Assembly (NCBI GenBank): GCA_021442155.1
Contig: CM038221.1
Span: 32,703,906-32,767,905, forward strand
Length of the DNA stretch: 64,000 nt
Source: Cymbidium sinense
Taxonomy: Eukaryota > Streptophyta > Magnoliopsida > Asparagales > Orchidaceae
Direction: 5' to 3'
The notes under the pieces were generated by a model. That model searched no databases, was not told where the DNA came from, and saw nothing but the letters and a program-made list of their open reading frames with translations. This document shows, in pieces, positions 23,950-36,501 of this stretch (positions are counted from its first letter, which is position 1; the number at the start of each line of letters is the position of its first letter). A program made the position numbers and the translations under genes.

Positions 23950-26497
23950 ATCAGATCGATCCAAGGTTTGCACTAGGAAGATAGAGAAGCTAGTGCATGC
24001 TTTAGGAGACAATGCTGGTGCTAGGATTTAAGCACTAGTGAAAATAAGATAGAGTCCAACGCGCCAACATATATATAGAAAAGTCTAGAGGACAATGATG
24101 TTAATGTTAAGGCTAAATCATCGGGTGCTACGAGTGAGACTTCTTGTTAGAAGATTTTCTCTAGTTTTTTAGAATCTTTTCTTCATTTCCTTGTGGGTAA
24201 GAGTGAAGTGAAGTTCCTTAAAGTAATGAAGTGAAACATAATTTATGATTTTTCCTCGCTTTTTTTTCATAATGGATTTCTTTGTGGCTCTATAATCTTT
24301 TCCTATTCTCGAGTTTTTCCACATTAAATCTAGTTTTTTTGTGTGATTGCTTTTACTTTATTTTCATTTATTCTGTATGCTCAAATACTCAAACTGGTTT
24401 TACATGCTTAATCTTTATCTCTAAAAAAGACTATGGAGGTCTTAGTTTAGAGAGAGAAGACAATACTGGCATTTGAAGGACGCCGCCATGCCATTATAAT
24501 TCATGGATTTGTACCGAATCTGAGAAAACAATGCTGCAACACTAGTATCGGGGCACACAAAAGCAAAAGATAGTGAGGCCAACACGGTGCTAAAACTTCG
24601 CAAAAAAAGTTTGAGAAATATCTAATAAGCTTAAGCACTGTGGTCGCTGTGTTTTAAATGAAAAATTTCATATTTAGACAGTTTCCTCCAATCCTGGAGA
24701 GCCACATGGAGCTGACATCGACCCCTCCGACACCTCGATGGTAGCAAATCAATAAAAATTCAGAGACATATCCCGTCCGTCCTCAATTCGAGCGACAAAC
24801 ATGACCATTCGCACTAGGAGAGCCCCTTGAGTGATTTCAAAATACCATAGAGTTTCCTAGAGTGTTCCAAAGCCTCTCGAGCTAGCATTTCTTTCTCCAT
24901 TATACAACCAAAATAGGGGAGGCCAATCTGAAGTCCCATTTTCTCAATCCTCCATCAAACCACAATCAACCTTGCACACACCATCATTACACCTCGTCGA
25001 GCAATACCAAATCATTTCCAAAGCTTCCAAGCCACCGAAAGTCCAAGTTTGATCAAGCCAAGCTCCTACGTATGCGGATTGGTCGTCCGAAAGTGGCTCA
25101 CTTCAAATTGAGGTCCAAGCTTCTCAACAGAACTTCGCCTCAACTAGGTGAAGATGCCTCGGTCGATCCCACCACTAGACATCAGCTCTAGTGAGGTAAT
25201 TCTTCAAAACTGTTGGTTTAGGAAAAAGTGGTTGGTCCTTTTCCAAAGAAATTTGTATGTCATGCATTTTTTACCATTGGATGTGTTTGCCTTTTTCTCT
25301 TGATGGTGCGGATCAATTTGATCCCAATCCAACCTCTCGTGAGCTTAGATCGAATGGAGAAAGATGGGCGTGTTGACCTCATTTTTAGAATGAGTTCTCA
25401 ACCCCTCCATCTTAGACATAAGACTTCTCTTAAATTTTAAGGGATCATTAGTCTTAAGAGATATCTAGTGATTATGTGGACATTCAACCTAACCTTAGAG
25501 ACTTAGAGCCATAGGAATAAGTCATGCCTTAGAGGTGTTAGGAAAATTTTTCTACCCTACAGCTTGAACCACTTTCCTCACTTTATTCCTTCAAGTCTAA
25601 CTCTAAATCGAATCAATATCAAACTTAAATCAATTCCAGCTTAATTGATTTCCTCCCAAACTCAAATCAATGCCACATGATTGAAACCCATGATTGAAAT
25701 CCATGATTGAAATTCCAAGTTCAAAATCTTTCCTAAGTCCTTAATTCCCCCTTAAGGATTTAGCTTAAATCATCTTCAAATCAATTCAAAGTCATGAAAT
25801 TTTTTCATAACTCATTTTTATTCTCATTTATATTCACATATATACATGAAAAATAAATTAAAATCAATCAAACTAAATCCAAAAGTCAAAATCCAAATTC
25901 ACAAATCTTTTCTAAGTCACTTTGATTTTCTCTTAAGGACTTAGCCTAAATCATCTTCAAATCAATTCAAATTCATAAAATTCTCTTACAACCCATTTAT
26001 ATTCTCATATATATTCACATATATAAATGAAATATAAATTCAAATCATGGGCTAAATGAATGATTTGAGCTTAAAATATATAAATGAAATATTCTCATTT
26101 ATATTTCTTACAACTCGTTTATAAATTGAGCTTAAAATATTTATTTATATTTGGGTCACTTGCTTAACAAATGAGTCGAATATGAGCTACTTAATGAGTC
26201 AAACATGAACTATTTACAAATTATTAACTTTTTTGATGCCCTACACACGCTCATGCAATTTATGGAATTTGCCGCTCGAAAAGCAGTCATTGCCCTGTGG
26301 GTAGGATGAGAGCTGAGATTACTTTCCTTGGTGTCTCTAATTCGCAATAAATAATTTAGTTGTTGCGAGCATCTCTTTGGGTCAAATTTTGTTGAGTTAT
26401 TTTATTTTGTTTTTATTTTTATGTTATTTTCTAAAATCATATTTATTTTCTACATTTTTAAATATTTATAAATTTTATTTCTAAAATGAATTATATT
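23950..26497. other. Non-coding stretch of arm A'
   Basis: Mirror of 10835-13340. It contains the inverted copy of the roughly 190-bp tandem pair (about 25720-26110). Short frames at 24282-24476 and 25228-25440 have no recognisable domain and are not conserved as frames in the other arm. Confidence 0.55.
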
Positions 26498-26502
26498 ATT
26501 TC
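26498..26502. repeat. Target-site duplication of the A' retrotransposon (ATTTC)
   Basis: ATTTC, the complement of GAAAT, lies at the outer edge of the LTR here and again at 36497-36501. It is the same target duplication as in arm A. Confidence 0.85.
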
Positions 26503-27547
26503 GCTATGCTAAAACCTAGTTGTGTAGAATAAAACTTCATGCCTTAGCTTCGTTGGGAAATCCAACACGTACATAGATAGTTGAAAAGAGAATAAGACAC
26601 TCCATGATTTTTACGTGAAAAAACCCCTAAATATGGGGAAAAAATCACGAGGCTTAGTGTAGTAAAAATTTTCCACTATGTATTTATTTAGGAGTACAAA
26701 GTTTTCCCGATAACGGGATTACAGAATTGTATATGAGAAGGGCTGATAATGGGAATTCCAGAATCAGGCAACAACAGCTATGCAGCCGTGGTTAGGTTGT
26801 AATAATTATTGGTGGCAGTTAATGATGGTGAACAGTAGTCAACAACGATGGTGACAAATCGGAGGTGATGACGCGCGAGATGGGTGATGGTCGGCGGCAA
26901 TCGATGACGCGGTCGAGGCGTGACCAACGGTGGTGATGACTGGCGACGGTGGTTGATGATGACGATGATCGATGGTGGTGGCTGACGACAATGACCGACG
27001 GTGGTCGGCAGCGGCGATCGGTGACCGTGGTCGGCGCGTGGTCGGCGGGGATGACCGATGACGATGGTTGACGTCAATGACCGGCGACGATGATCGGCGA
27101 TGGTGGTCGGCGGTGATGACCGGCGACGTGGTGAATACGACGGATTAGTGCAGTGGCGGTGGCGCGGGTTGGTGGTCAGGGCGGTGGTTGGTAGCCGCAG
27201 CGGTCGGCGATCCGAAAGTGGTGGCATGATTATGTTTGAGGATTCTCGCTTTAGAGCTAGAAGTGACGCTTCAGAATACAATCCAAACAACTCCATCGTA
27301 AGGCTCAAATGATTCCTTCGATCATCGATATATTTTAAGTATTGAATGCTCAAATGAAGTCGTTAGGAGATCTTAGTTAGATCCATGTCAAGACGCCGAT
27401 TTGACAATAAACACTCCATATTTAGAGTCGACGACATCACAATATTTTTAATTATATTTTAAGCGTGATCGAATTAGTCCTTAAAATTAGATTTCTTCCG
27501 ACATCAAGATTCATGCTTCGACTAGTAGAATTTTCAGTGTCATATCA
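26503..27547 (-). repeat. 3' LTR of the A' retrotransposon
   Basis: Complement of an LTR beginning TGATATGACAC (inner end near 27547, next to a CCCCACC tract that is the complement of the polypurine run). The outer end, next to ATTTC, is degraded (GCTATGCT instead of TGTTGCGTGC). The CCACC/CCG-rich tract appears as GGTGGT on the plus strand at about 26770-27225. Confidence 0.85.
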
Positions 27548-28770
27548 GTTACCCCACCATTTTTTTGGATGATATTACTTATTTCATCCAAAAATATATA
27601 AATTTTTTTAAAAATAAAATAACTTTACTTATTATTACGATTTGTAACTACATATGTTATATGTATTAATTTATTTATTAACTAATTAATTATCAATGTT
27701 TATTTATATATATCGATATTTTGTCTTTGAAAGAGAGGGTTTTTTAATTAAATGTCATAATGAAGAGAGCGCTTGTTTAATTAAATGCCATAATGAGGAG
27801 AGGGATTTTTTTAATTAAATGGTTAGCAAACGCTAGACAAAATAAGGAGAGAGGGGTTTTTTCAATTTTTTTTAGTTTTTTTGTTTCTTTCCATTTTTAT
27901 TTATTCCCTTTACCCTATAAGGTCTATGAAAACCGATGGTCAAGAGAGAGGAGACAACTCATATGTTCTAGTGTTCTTCTTGGATGAGAAATTATCAGCG
28001 TAAGTTTAATCTGTATAAATTGCTCGAAGATCTTGACTCGCCGAAAGTCGAAATGCTCAATGAGATCGACAAGCAAACGATGATTTTCGAGCAAGAAATG
28101 TGGATCAATTTATTTCGGTGACTTCTCTCTGCTCGCTTGCTGGTGAGATCGAATTTAAGGCTCGTGAGCAGCGATAGTCCGACATGACGGTGATCTAAAA
28201 TTCTATTCTAATTGGACTGAGTCATCCCAAAGGCTCACCCATGACTCTTCTCACTTTGGTTCTCTTCTGTTCTCCCGTTTCACTCTTGGAGTTCATTTGA
28301 GCTGCTGGGGATATCATCGACGCCGACGGAGTGTTTGGTTTGTTGATTTCAGTGGTCACCAGACACTGTGTGCTTGGTTTGCTTCCTTGCAAATACTTTC
28401 GATTCTGTTTCATTTCGATGTATTTCATGGAATCATGATGTATTATTTCAATTATTTGTTATACCATTATTTGAGGTTCGCCATTGGATTTGGGGATGTT
28501 TCGCTTTAATCATTCATTCTATATTTTTTTTGTATTGCAATTTGGGTTTCAATTGTCTCTGTATTTCATTATTTTAGGTTAGATGTCAGTTTGTTGGGGT
28601 TATTTTGTTGCCCGTCAGGTTTGTAACATTGTTCGTTGAATGTTGGGGAGCTTGCAAACTTGCGATGATGATGTTGTTTTGATCCCAAGCTTTTGTAACT
28701 TCAGTAATATTCTATGCATCACTTTTGAGTGATTCTATGCATCACTTTTGTTTCATTTCTTATAGACACA

Positions 28771-30659
28771 ATGGCAAGTGCTTCTCAAAGTAAATCTATT
28801 AGTTTTTCAAGTGAATCAAGCCTACCTATTGATGACAATGCAACAACTCAAAATGAGAGTGGGTGAAATAACTAGCGTTAAGATCAAGGGTAAAGACAAC
28901 GATCCAAGTTTGGCAACACTTCGCTGAAATTATCAGAATGTAGTGAAAACGTGAAGTTTAAATGTAATTATTGTGTCAAATCATATGTGAAACAAAGCGG
29001 AACCACATCTCGTTAAGTAGACACTTCAAATCAAATCACTATAGCAAGGTTGATAACAAGGGAAAGAAGCAAAAACTATTTGATCTAGTAGCAGAGGATT
29101 TAGAGGAAATTGGTTCAATATCTAGTTTATGTGTTTCATCTTCCTATGATCATTCTAGAATAAAGAATATTGTGGCTAAGATGATTATTGTTCATGAATA
29201 TCCATTTATGATAGTTGAACATTTATGGTTCAATATTCTGATGAAATCGATGAATCCAAATTATCATAAAATTTCAAGATTTGGCATCAAAGAGGAGTGT
29301 ATGAAAGTTTATGAAGCTGGAAAAGATAAGTTGAAAAAATGTTTGAAAGTTGTTGAGAGAGTTTTGATTACTAGTGACTGCTGGACATCAAATCAAACAA
29401 TTGGTTATATGTGTCTTACTGCATTACATTAGTTGATTGGAAATTACAATCAGGATAATTAGTTTCACCGATTTGGATCCTCCATGGGTGGATTTGAGGC
29501 AATTTCTTAAAGTTTGTTGCAATGGGGTCTACATAAAAAAGTTAGTACCATAACTTTGGACAATGCATCATCTAATGATGTAGCAGCCAAAAATCTGAAA
29601 GCTTTATTCATTAGAAGATCGGTTTTCTATTGATGGTGATTTCTTTCATGTTCGATGTGCTATATTTTAAACTTAATGGTGCGGATGGAGAAAGAAATTA
29701 GTTCAATAATTGAAAGGGTAAGAGAGTCTATTTTATTTATAAAAGATCTCGTGTCGCTTATAAATTTGGAGAGATAGCAAGAAGATTGGCTTATCCACAT
29801 CAAAGGCACTTTGCATTGATGTGCCAACTCATTGAACTCCATACAAGATGTTAGAGTGCTTTTATTATAAGAATGTTTTTGAATGCTTTATGCGATCTGA
29901 ATTATATATGGTTGCCCTCTCAAGAAGATTGGGTTAATTTTGAGAAAGTAAGAGAGCTGCTTTAGATTTTTCATCGCATTAATGAAATTTTTTCAGGTTC
30001 ATCCTATCCTAAAATAGATTGCTTCCCAATCTAGTTGATCAAGAGAATATTGGATGGAGAATGCTCATCTAGAATCGTTTTATTTCAAACATGGCAAGTA
30101 GCATGAAGACTAAATTTGATAAGTCGACGAGTGTTCATTATTATTTTCGATTGCTTGCATTTTAGATCCTAGAATGAAACTTTTTGCTATCAATTACTAC
30201 TACCCACAAATTTATGATGTTCACATTGATAGCAAAAACTTTTTGAGCTATACTCTTATTACTCTATTGATATGTACGAGGCAAAGAAATCAAGCATCCA
30301 CCTCTCAATCTGAAAGAAACACAATTGAAGGTGGTAATGCTTCACATGACGATTTGGCTGGTTTGTATGACTTCATAAATTCTATTGGCTTCTTAGTACC
30401 ACAGAAGTTTGATCTGGAGATATACCTTGATGAAGCATGTGTGAAATGCCCAGATTCAAAATTTGACATTTTGGAATGGTGGAAAATGTCTTCTATGAAA
30501 TATAGACTCTCTCAAAGATGGCCAAAGATATTTTTACCATCCCAATAACCACCAGAATCAGCTTTTAGTGCTGGTGGTCGTGTACTAAGTGATTATAGAA
30601 GTTCAATTTCACCAAGAACATTAGATGCTTTGTGTAGTGGAACCGGATTCGACATATAA
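28771..30659 (+). pseudogene. hAT transposase, BED-finger RICESLEEPER type, degenerate
   Basis: The ATG at 28771 opens MASASQSKSISFSSES and stops after 31 codons. A BED zinc finger follows but is split by a frameshift: the Cys pair (CNYC, near 28960) and the His pair (SRHFKSNH, 29014-29037) are in different frames. The longest frame (28971-29432) has VHEYPFMIVEHLWFNILMKS and LITSDCWTSNQTIGYM, typical of plant hAT transposases. Later pieces read KVSTITLDNASSNDVAAKNL (near 29540) and, at 30174-30548, MKLFAINYYYPQIYD and FDILEWWKMSS. The C-terminal dimerisation block ESAFSAGGRVLSDYRSSISP follows one stop, near 30551-30610. Host RICESLEEPER/DAYSLEEPER proteins are domesticated relatives, but the stops and frameshifts show this copy is dead. 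Confidence 0.9.
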
Positions 30660-32965
30660 ATCATCAAAAGATCCATTGGTAATATTATCTTACTTTTTTT
30701 TATTTTATAGTACAATTCTCTAGCCTCTTCTATTCATATATGAGTTTCATTTTAATCTATTGCAATTTGATGTTCTTGTGGAAGAGAACTCTTATAAATG
30801 TACCGAAAGCTTATCCATGAAATCAAAATATGAAAATCGGTGATATCATTTCGTTATGCTCTCTTTATTTTTGGAGACTTTCTAGAAACAATTTGATCAT
30901 TTTATGTGACTATACGGTTTGTATATATTTTTGGAGACTATTTTCTTTCAAAGAATGAAGGCTATGTAGCATCACATTATATTTTTGTCGCTTCGTTTTA
31001 ATATTTTATGTTAGTGGTAGATGATATGATGCCCAATGATAAAATTGAACTAAGATTGATTAATGGAGGCTTTTTGATTAATTTTTATACTAACAGTGGA
31101 ATGATTTGGTTGATGATCTAAATTTTGAGGCCATTTCATCGCTAGTGACATATTAGTATATTACTTAATAGTTAATATTGTCTAGAAAGTTTCATCTAGA
31201 TTTGAAATTTTATTTGACATTACAAACATATTGTTTCATCTTACATTCTTATATTTTATCTAGATGCATGCAATAATATAAAAAATTTTGGTTTGAAATT
31301 TTATTTTGACTTTACAAACCTATTTGCTTCATCTCGTCATCTTACATAGTTACAAACTTACATTCTTACTATATTTAATGTACTGATGCAGGTATCCTAT
31401 CTTTCGATCATATGTGGTTGTCTTATTTTTGGTGGCCTTTTTCGGATTAAATTTTTTTGGTGGTTGTTATTCTCTTTTCCTGGTTTGGCTTGGAGATTTC
31501 TACATTCTTACATGGTTGTTTGTTGTCTTTGCATTTTCCCTTTGTAGTGATAGTGCTTCAGCCTCTAGCCTCTTTGGGAATTTGAAGAGTTTTGTTTGCC
31601 TCTAGGCTCTAACCTTGTTCTTTTGGGCCTTTGCCAGCGTGGTTATTCGGAGATCTCCGTCTGGCCTTGTCCAGCGGTCGTGGCTATGGTTTTTCTGCTA
31701 TTATTGGTGTAACCGTGGTTGGATTTTGGTCGTGTTGGTTATTTTGGTGTGTTGGTTCACTTTGGCTATTTTGGAATTTGGATGGGTGGGTGTGTTGGTG
31801 GTGGTGTTGGCTAAATTTTGGGGTTCAACTGACCGCTCTTAGCTTTGTTTCTTCAGCTTTGCTCATCTGTATCTGCATGGTCAGGGCTGGTGGTTTTATT
31901 TGTTATTTTGTTGCCTTGTTGGTGGTGGTGGAGCCGTGGAGGATATGAGATCTAGTGGGCTTATCATGAAGAATTTTCGCTTTTTTAATTTTCGATGATG
32001 ATGAGAAGAGAATATATTTGTAATTTGGGCAAATTCATTTATTTTTGCTTCATTATTGGTGGCTAACAAGCCTCTCATTGGATGGCCAGACAACCTAGAG
32101 CCTTTATTTGCTGACTCTACTATTAATGCATGATATTTCTGATTTGTGAGGTTTTGTCACTTTTGTAAGGGATTTATTTTTCTATCTTTAAGGCTCTAAT
32201 GGATGGCTTTGGCAACCTAGAGGTTGGAGCATTCAATTATTGAAGTAAAATATAAAAATTACAAATTTTCGCTAATTGCGAATGCTTGAAGATGGATATT
32301 ACTTTCTCTGACTCTGAGTCCCACAAACAAAAGAAATTTTCATATTTTTGTTTTTTTTTCTAGATTTGTATTTTAAACTCAATGTTTAGATGTATTATAA
32401 ATTTTTTTTTATTTTATGAAATGCTTAATTGTTGGCAAATGGTATGCTAGAAATGATATCATAGAAAGGGAGTTGGTTAGAGGTTTAGTAAATTCATAGT
32501 GATTATCTCTTGCTAATTAGTTCAATGAAAAGATTATATCTCTAAAATGATAAATTCAAATTAAGTTTCATTATTAAAAAATTGATAATAGTGATAGCAT
32601 CAATCACAAGTATTTGCTAAAGTGGCTATGATCTTGATGAGAAATTCATGCAAAATTGTATCATTTTCTAGATTTGTATTTGTAATTTATAAAATTATAG
32701 TTATCTATTAATTGCAATTTATATTATTACATATGCTGATATGCCAAAAATTTGCTACTAAAAATTCCCTGGATTTCATTTTCAAACGAGTGGCTCGTTT
32801 GCATTTCGAGCCTGATTGGATTAACCGACAGGATTTTGAGCTCGTTTCACATTCAATCGAATTAAGCTCGATTCGATCCGACTTTTCGAACTTGAGCAAC
32901 TGAAATGAGCGAATTACCAATTTTCTAGCATTTCGAGATATGGCTCGCCGAACACACCCTATGGC
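30660..32965. other. 3' non-coding part of the hAT element
   Basis: No gene recognised. The T/G-rich segment at 31400-31960 yields Trp/Phe/Val-rich open frames that look like composition artefacts. The last about 250 bp hold several short CTCG/CGAG pieces (32780-32960), in keeping with subterminal repeats of hAT elements. Confidence 0.5.
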
Positions 32966-33034
32966 TAGGTAATAAATTTTTTTTGTTTTTTCTTTCTTTT
33001 GTCGGAAGCTTTGACCTTTTCTTAGAAGAAGGTT

Positions 33035-33720
33035 ATTCACTTTGTTGATGAAGACCCATAGCTCATACGGTGAAGCTCCAGTTTTCCCTTGAGAGAAGCG
33101 TAAGCCCTGTCAACGACCAGGTTTGGAGGTGATCAAGGCTTGTAGTTCATAGTGAGGCTCATTTTCTCTTGAGAGATGCCTCGCTTGTCCGTCGACCAAC
33201 CAATTCAATCAAGACCAGATTTCATGCGACTCAATTTTCCCTCGAAAGAGGCATCAACTGTTCTCGTCGAACTGACCGGGTTTGGAGGCAATCAAGGCTC
33301 ATAGTTCATGCAACGAGGCTCCAATTTTTCTCTCGAGAGAGGCATCAACTGTCCTCGTCGGACAGACCCAGTTTGAAGGTAATCAAGACTCATAGTTAAT
33401 GCGAAGAGGCTCCGGTTTTCACTCGAGAGAGATGTCAACTATGCTCGTCGGACCGACCAGGTTTAGAGGTTATCAAGGTCCATAGTTCATACGGTGAGGC
33501 TCCAATTTTCTCGAGAGGCCAACTCCCTCGCCGATCGAGTTCGGAGGCAATCAAGGCTCGTAGTTCATAATACGAGGCTCTGGTTTCTCTCGAGAGACTT
33601 CGCTGGACCAAGTTGAGGCCATCAAGCCCGTAGTTCATACAATGAGGCTCTAGTTTTCCCTCAAAGAGGCATCTAGTCTCGGAGTTTGGAGGCGATCAAT
33701 GCCCGTATTTTATAGAAAAT
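33035..33720. repeat. About 90-bp minisatellite, inverted copy
   Basis: Complement of the 8505-9225 array; units carry TAGTTCATACGGTGAGGCTC and GGTTTGGAGG blocks. It has more short deletions than the other copy (for example around 33100 and 33190-33230). Confidence 0.88.
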
Positions 33721-33849
33721 TAATTTTCTTGAAACTCTAATAAATGACAATTGCGGCGGGAAGCATTGATTATGAACAATTAAAAACTCGTAAATACGAA
33801 TAATTTCAGTGTCATTCTTCATGATGTTACTTGATATCGTTGACTTGGT

Positions 33850-35190
33850 TGAACAAGATAGTAACTTTGTCAAAGTGTTACATGATAATATTAATCTGTA
33901 TGGAAGATATTGAATCGACCGCGAGGATTTTGACTCATCCGGGTTTTTGTCAAAGTGTTACTGATGACCTTAACCTATATAGAAGAGGATGAATCGAATC
34001 CTCCAAGAATTTTGACCCATCCGAGGTTATTTGTCAAAGTATTACATGAGATTAACTGTGGAAGAGGTTGATTCAAATCCATCAAGGATTTTGACCCATC
34101 AGTTGTTTGTCAAAGTATTACTTGATGATAATAACTTGTATGGAAGAGGCCGAATCAAATCCGTCAAAGATTTTGACCCATCCGAGGTTGTTTGTCAAAG
34201 TGCTACTTGATGACGTTAACGTATGGAAGAGGTCGAATCAAATCCACTAAGAATTTTTGACCCATCTAAGATTGTTTGTCAAAGTTTTAATTGATGACGA
34301 TAACCTGTATGGAAGAGGTCGAATTAAATCCGCCAAGGATTTTTAACCCATCAGAGGTTGTTTGTCAAAGTATTACTTGATGATGTTAACCTGTTTGGAA
34401 AATGTTGAATTGAATCTGCCAAGGATTTTTGACCCATCTGAGATTGTTTGTCAAAGTATTACTTGATGATAGTAATCTGTATGAAAGAGATTAAATCGAG
34501 TCCGCTATAGATTTTTGATCCATCCGATATTGTTTGTTAAAGTATTACATGATGACATTAACTTGTATGGAAGTGGTTGAATCAAATTTTTGAAGAATTT
34601 TTGACCCATCTGAGGTTGTTTGTCAAAGTACTACTTGATGGTAGTAACTTATATGGAAGAGGTTAAATCGAAGTCGTTGAGGATTATCCAAGGTTGTTTG
34701 TCAAAGTGTTACTTGATGACGTTAACCTGTATGGAAGAGGTCGAATCGAATCCACCAAGAATTTTTGACCCATCCGAGGTTGTTTGTCAATGTATTACTT
34801 GATGACATTAATCTGTTTGGAAGAGATTGAATTAAATTTGTCAAGGATTTTTGAACCATCCGAGATTGATTTTTCAAAGTATTACTTGATGGCGAATCAT
34901 GGAAGAGGTTGAATCAAATTCGCTGAGGATTTTTGACCCATTTGAGGTTGTTTGTCAAAGTGTTACTTGATAATGTTAACCTGTATGGAAGAGGTCGAAT
35001 CAAATCCACTAAGAGTTTTTGACCCATCCGAGATTGTTTGTCAAAGTATTATTTGATGACAGTAACCTATATGGAAGACGTTAACTTGTGTGGAGTAGGC
35101 AAAAAATTATGACCTATTCGAGGTTGTTTGTCAGAGTATTACTCGGTGACATTTAACCTATGTGGAGGAGGTCAAATCAAAAATATCCAT
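33850..35190. repeat. 86-87-bp minisatellite, inverted copy
   Basis: Complement of the 7080-8400 array; units carry GAGGTTGTTTGTCAAAGTAT and TGTATGGAAGAGGT. About 15-16 units, several with short deletions. Confidence 0.9.
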
Positions 35191-35498
35191 TTGAGGTTGT
35201 AGCCAAAGTTGTTTCTTGATCTTTTCCTTTTTTTATGAGTATTATTGACTTGCTTCTCGAATTGATAATCAATTAGATATCCAGAATATTAATTTGGGCA
35301 ATCTTTTGAGATTAAGAGTTGCGCCCCAATTTCCAACAAAAGCTGAAGGATCAGAGTTCGATAAATCTTCATTCTTCTTATGTGTTCCTCCAGAGTAAGA
35401 TTTTCTTCACCATATAGATGGTGCTGCTCTGAACATAAAGTTAGATTGTCAACCATTGTGAATATATAAAGGAATGTTTCTCACAGATGGTGTCAAAC

Positions 35499-36496
35499 TG
35501 TTGCATGCTAGAAACCCAGTTGTGGTAGTATAAAACTTCACTCCTTAGCTTTGTTGGAAAATCTAGCATGTACATAGATAGTTGAAAAGAGAATAAGACA
35601 CTCATTTTACATGGAAAACCGAATAGGGGAAAATATCAAGCAGCCTAGAGATTTTCCACTATGTATTTATTTTGAGTACAGTTTTCGATAACGGATTACA
35701 ATTGTATGAGAACGACAATGAGAATTCCAAAATCAAGCAACAATAGTGTACGCCAGTTGTATTGTCAGCATTTAATGATGGTGAACAAATAAATGGCAGC
35801 AGCTGGCTAGTGATGACCGGAGATGGTCATCGGTAGCAATATGAGGTTTGCCAGTGATCATGGTGGTGCGGTGATGATGCGAAGGTGGTTGATGACAACG
35901 ATGATCGATGGTGTGGCGGCACGAATCTGGTAGTGGCAACAGCACGGTGAAACAGCTTGTATGACCATGATGATGGTTGACAGCGATAACCATGATGATG
36001 ACTATGGTGGTCGACGCATGATGATCAGGTGGTTGATGACGACGGCGATTAGTGATGGTGGCCGAGGTGGTGTACGGTGGTCGGCGACCGTCATGTGGTG
36101 ACATGATTATGCTTGGAGGATTTTTCAAGTTTTAGTGCACCCTCTTCTCTTTAGCTTGGCCCCCCTCATGTGAAAAATGAGAGACTATTTATAGATTAAA
36201 GAAGTGACGTTTCTGTAAATACATAAAAAATCCAAACAACTCCATCGTATGGCTCGAAATGATTCCTTCGATCATCTAATGTATTTTAAGTATTTGAATA
36301 TCTTAGGCTTGTTAGATCGCAGCTCGTCAAGACACTCGATTTGACAATAGACACTCCATACTTAGGAGTCGACTGATATCACAAAGTTTTCAATTATATT
36401 TTAAGCGCTTGATCTGAGTTAGACTTGATTCATAATCAGATTTCTTTCGACATCAAGATTCGTGCTTTGACTAGTATAATTTTCAATGCCATATCA
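35499..36496 (-). repeat. 5' LTR of the A' retrotransposon
   Basis: Complement of an LTR ending in GCATGCAACA next to the primer-binding-site-like sequence (35475-35498) and starting TGATATGGCA at 36496, followed by ATTTC. It includes the complement of the CCACC-rich tract at about 35775-36110. Confidence 0.87.
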
Positions 36497-36501
36497 ATTT
36501 C

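Larger units (their letters stand above)
28003..32965 (+). mobile_element. hAT transposon inserted only in arm A'
   Basis: Aligning the arms shows about 5 kb here with no counterpart at about 9306-9330. The right edge ends GGCTCGCCGAACACACCCTA, whose complement starts TAGGGTGTGTTCGG, a plausible hAT-type terminal repeat. A matching left terminal repeat and a clean 8-bp target duplication were not found, so the left edge is approximate and may be damaged. The interior carries a degenerate BED-finger transposase (28771-30659), then about 2.3 kb with no recognised gene. Confidence 0.75.
26503..36496 (-). mobile_element. Inverted copy of the non-autonomous LTR retrotransposon, split by a hAT
   Basis: Antisense copy of 5737-10829. 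The 3' LTR is at 26503-27547, the internal region carries both minisatellites (33035-33720 and 33850-35190), the 5' LTR is at 35499-36496, and ATTTC lies on both outer sides. The internal region is interrupted at about 28003-32965 by a hAT element absent from the other arm. The short leader frame (about 35190-35460, minus strand) lacks the early TGA seen in arm A and reads MVDNLTLCSEQHHLYGEENL. No gag-pol domains are readable. Confidence 0.88.

Noticed and set aside
31414..31948. Overlapping Trp/Phe/Val-rich frames in the hAT 3' part
   Set aside because: Composition artefact of T/G-rich DNA, with three overlapping frames and no domain.
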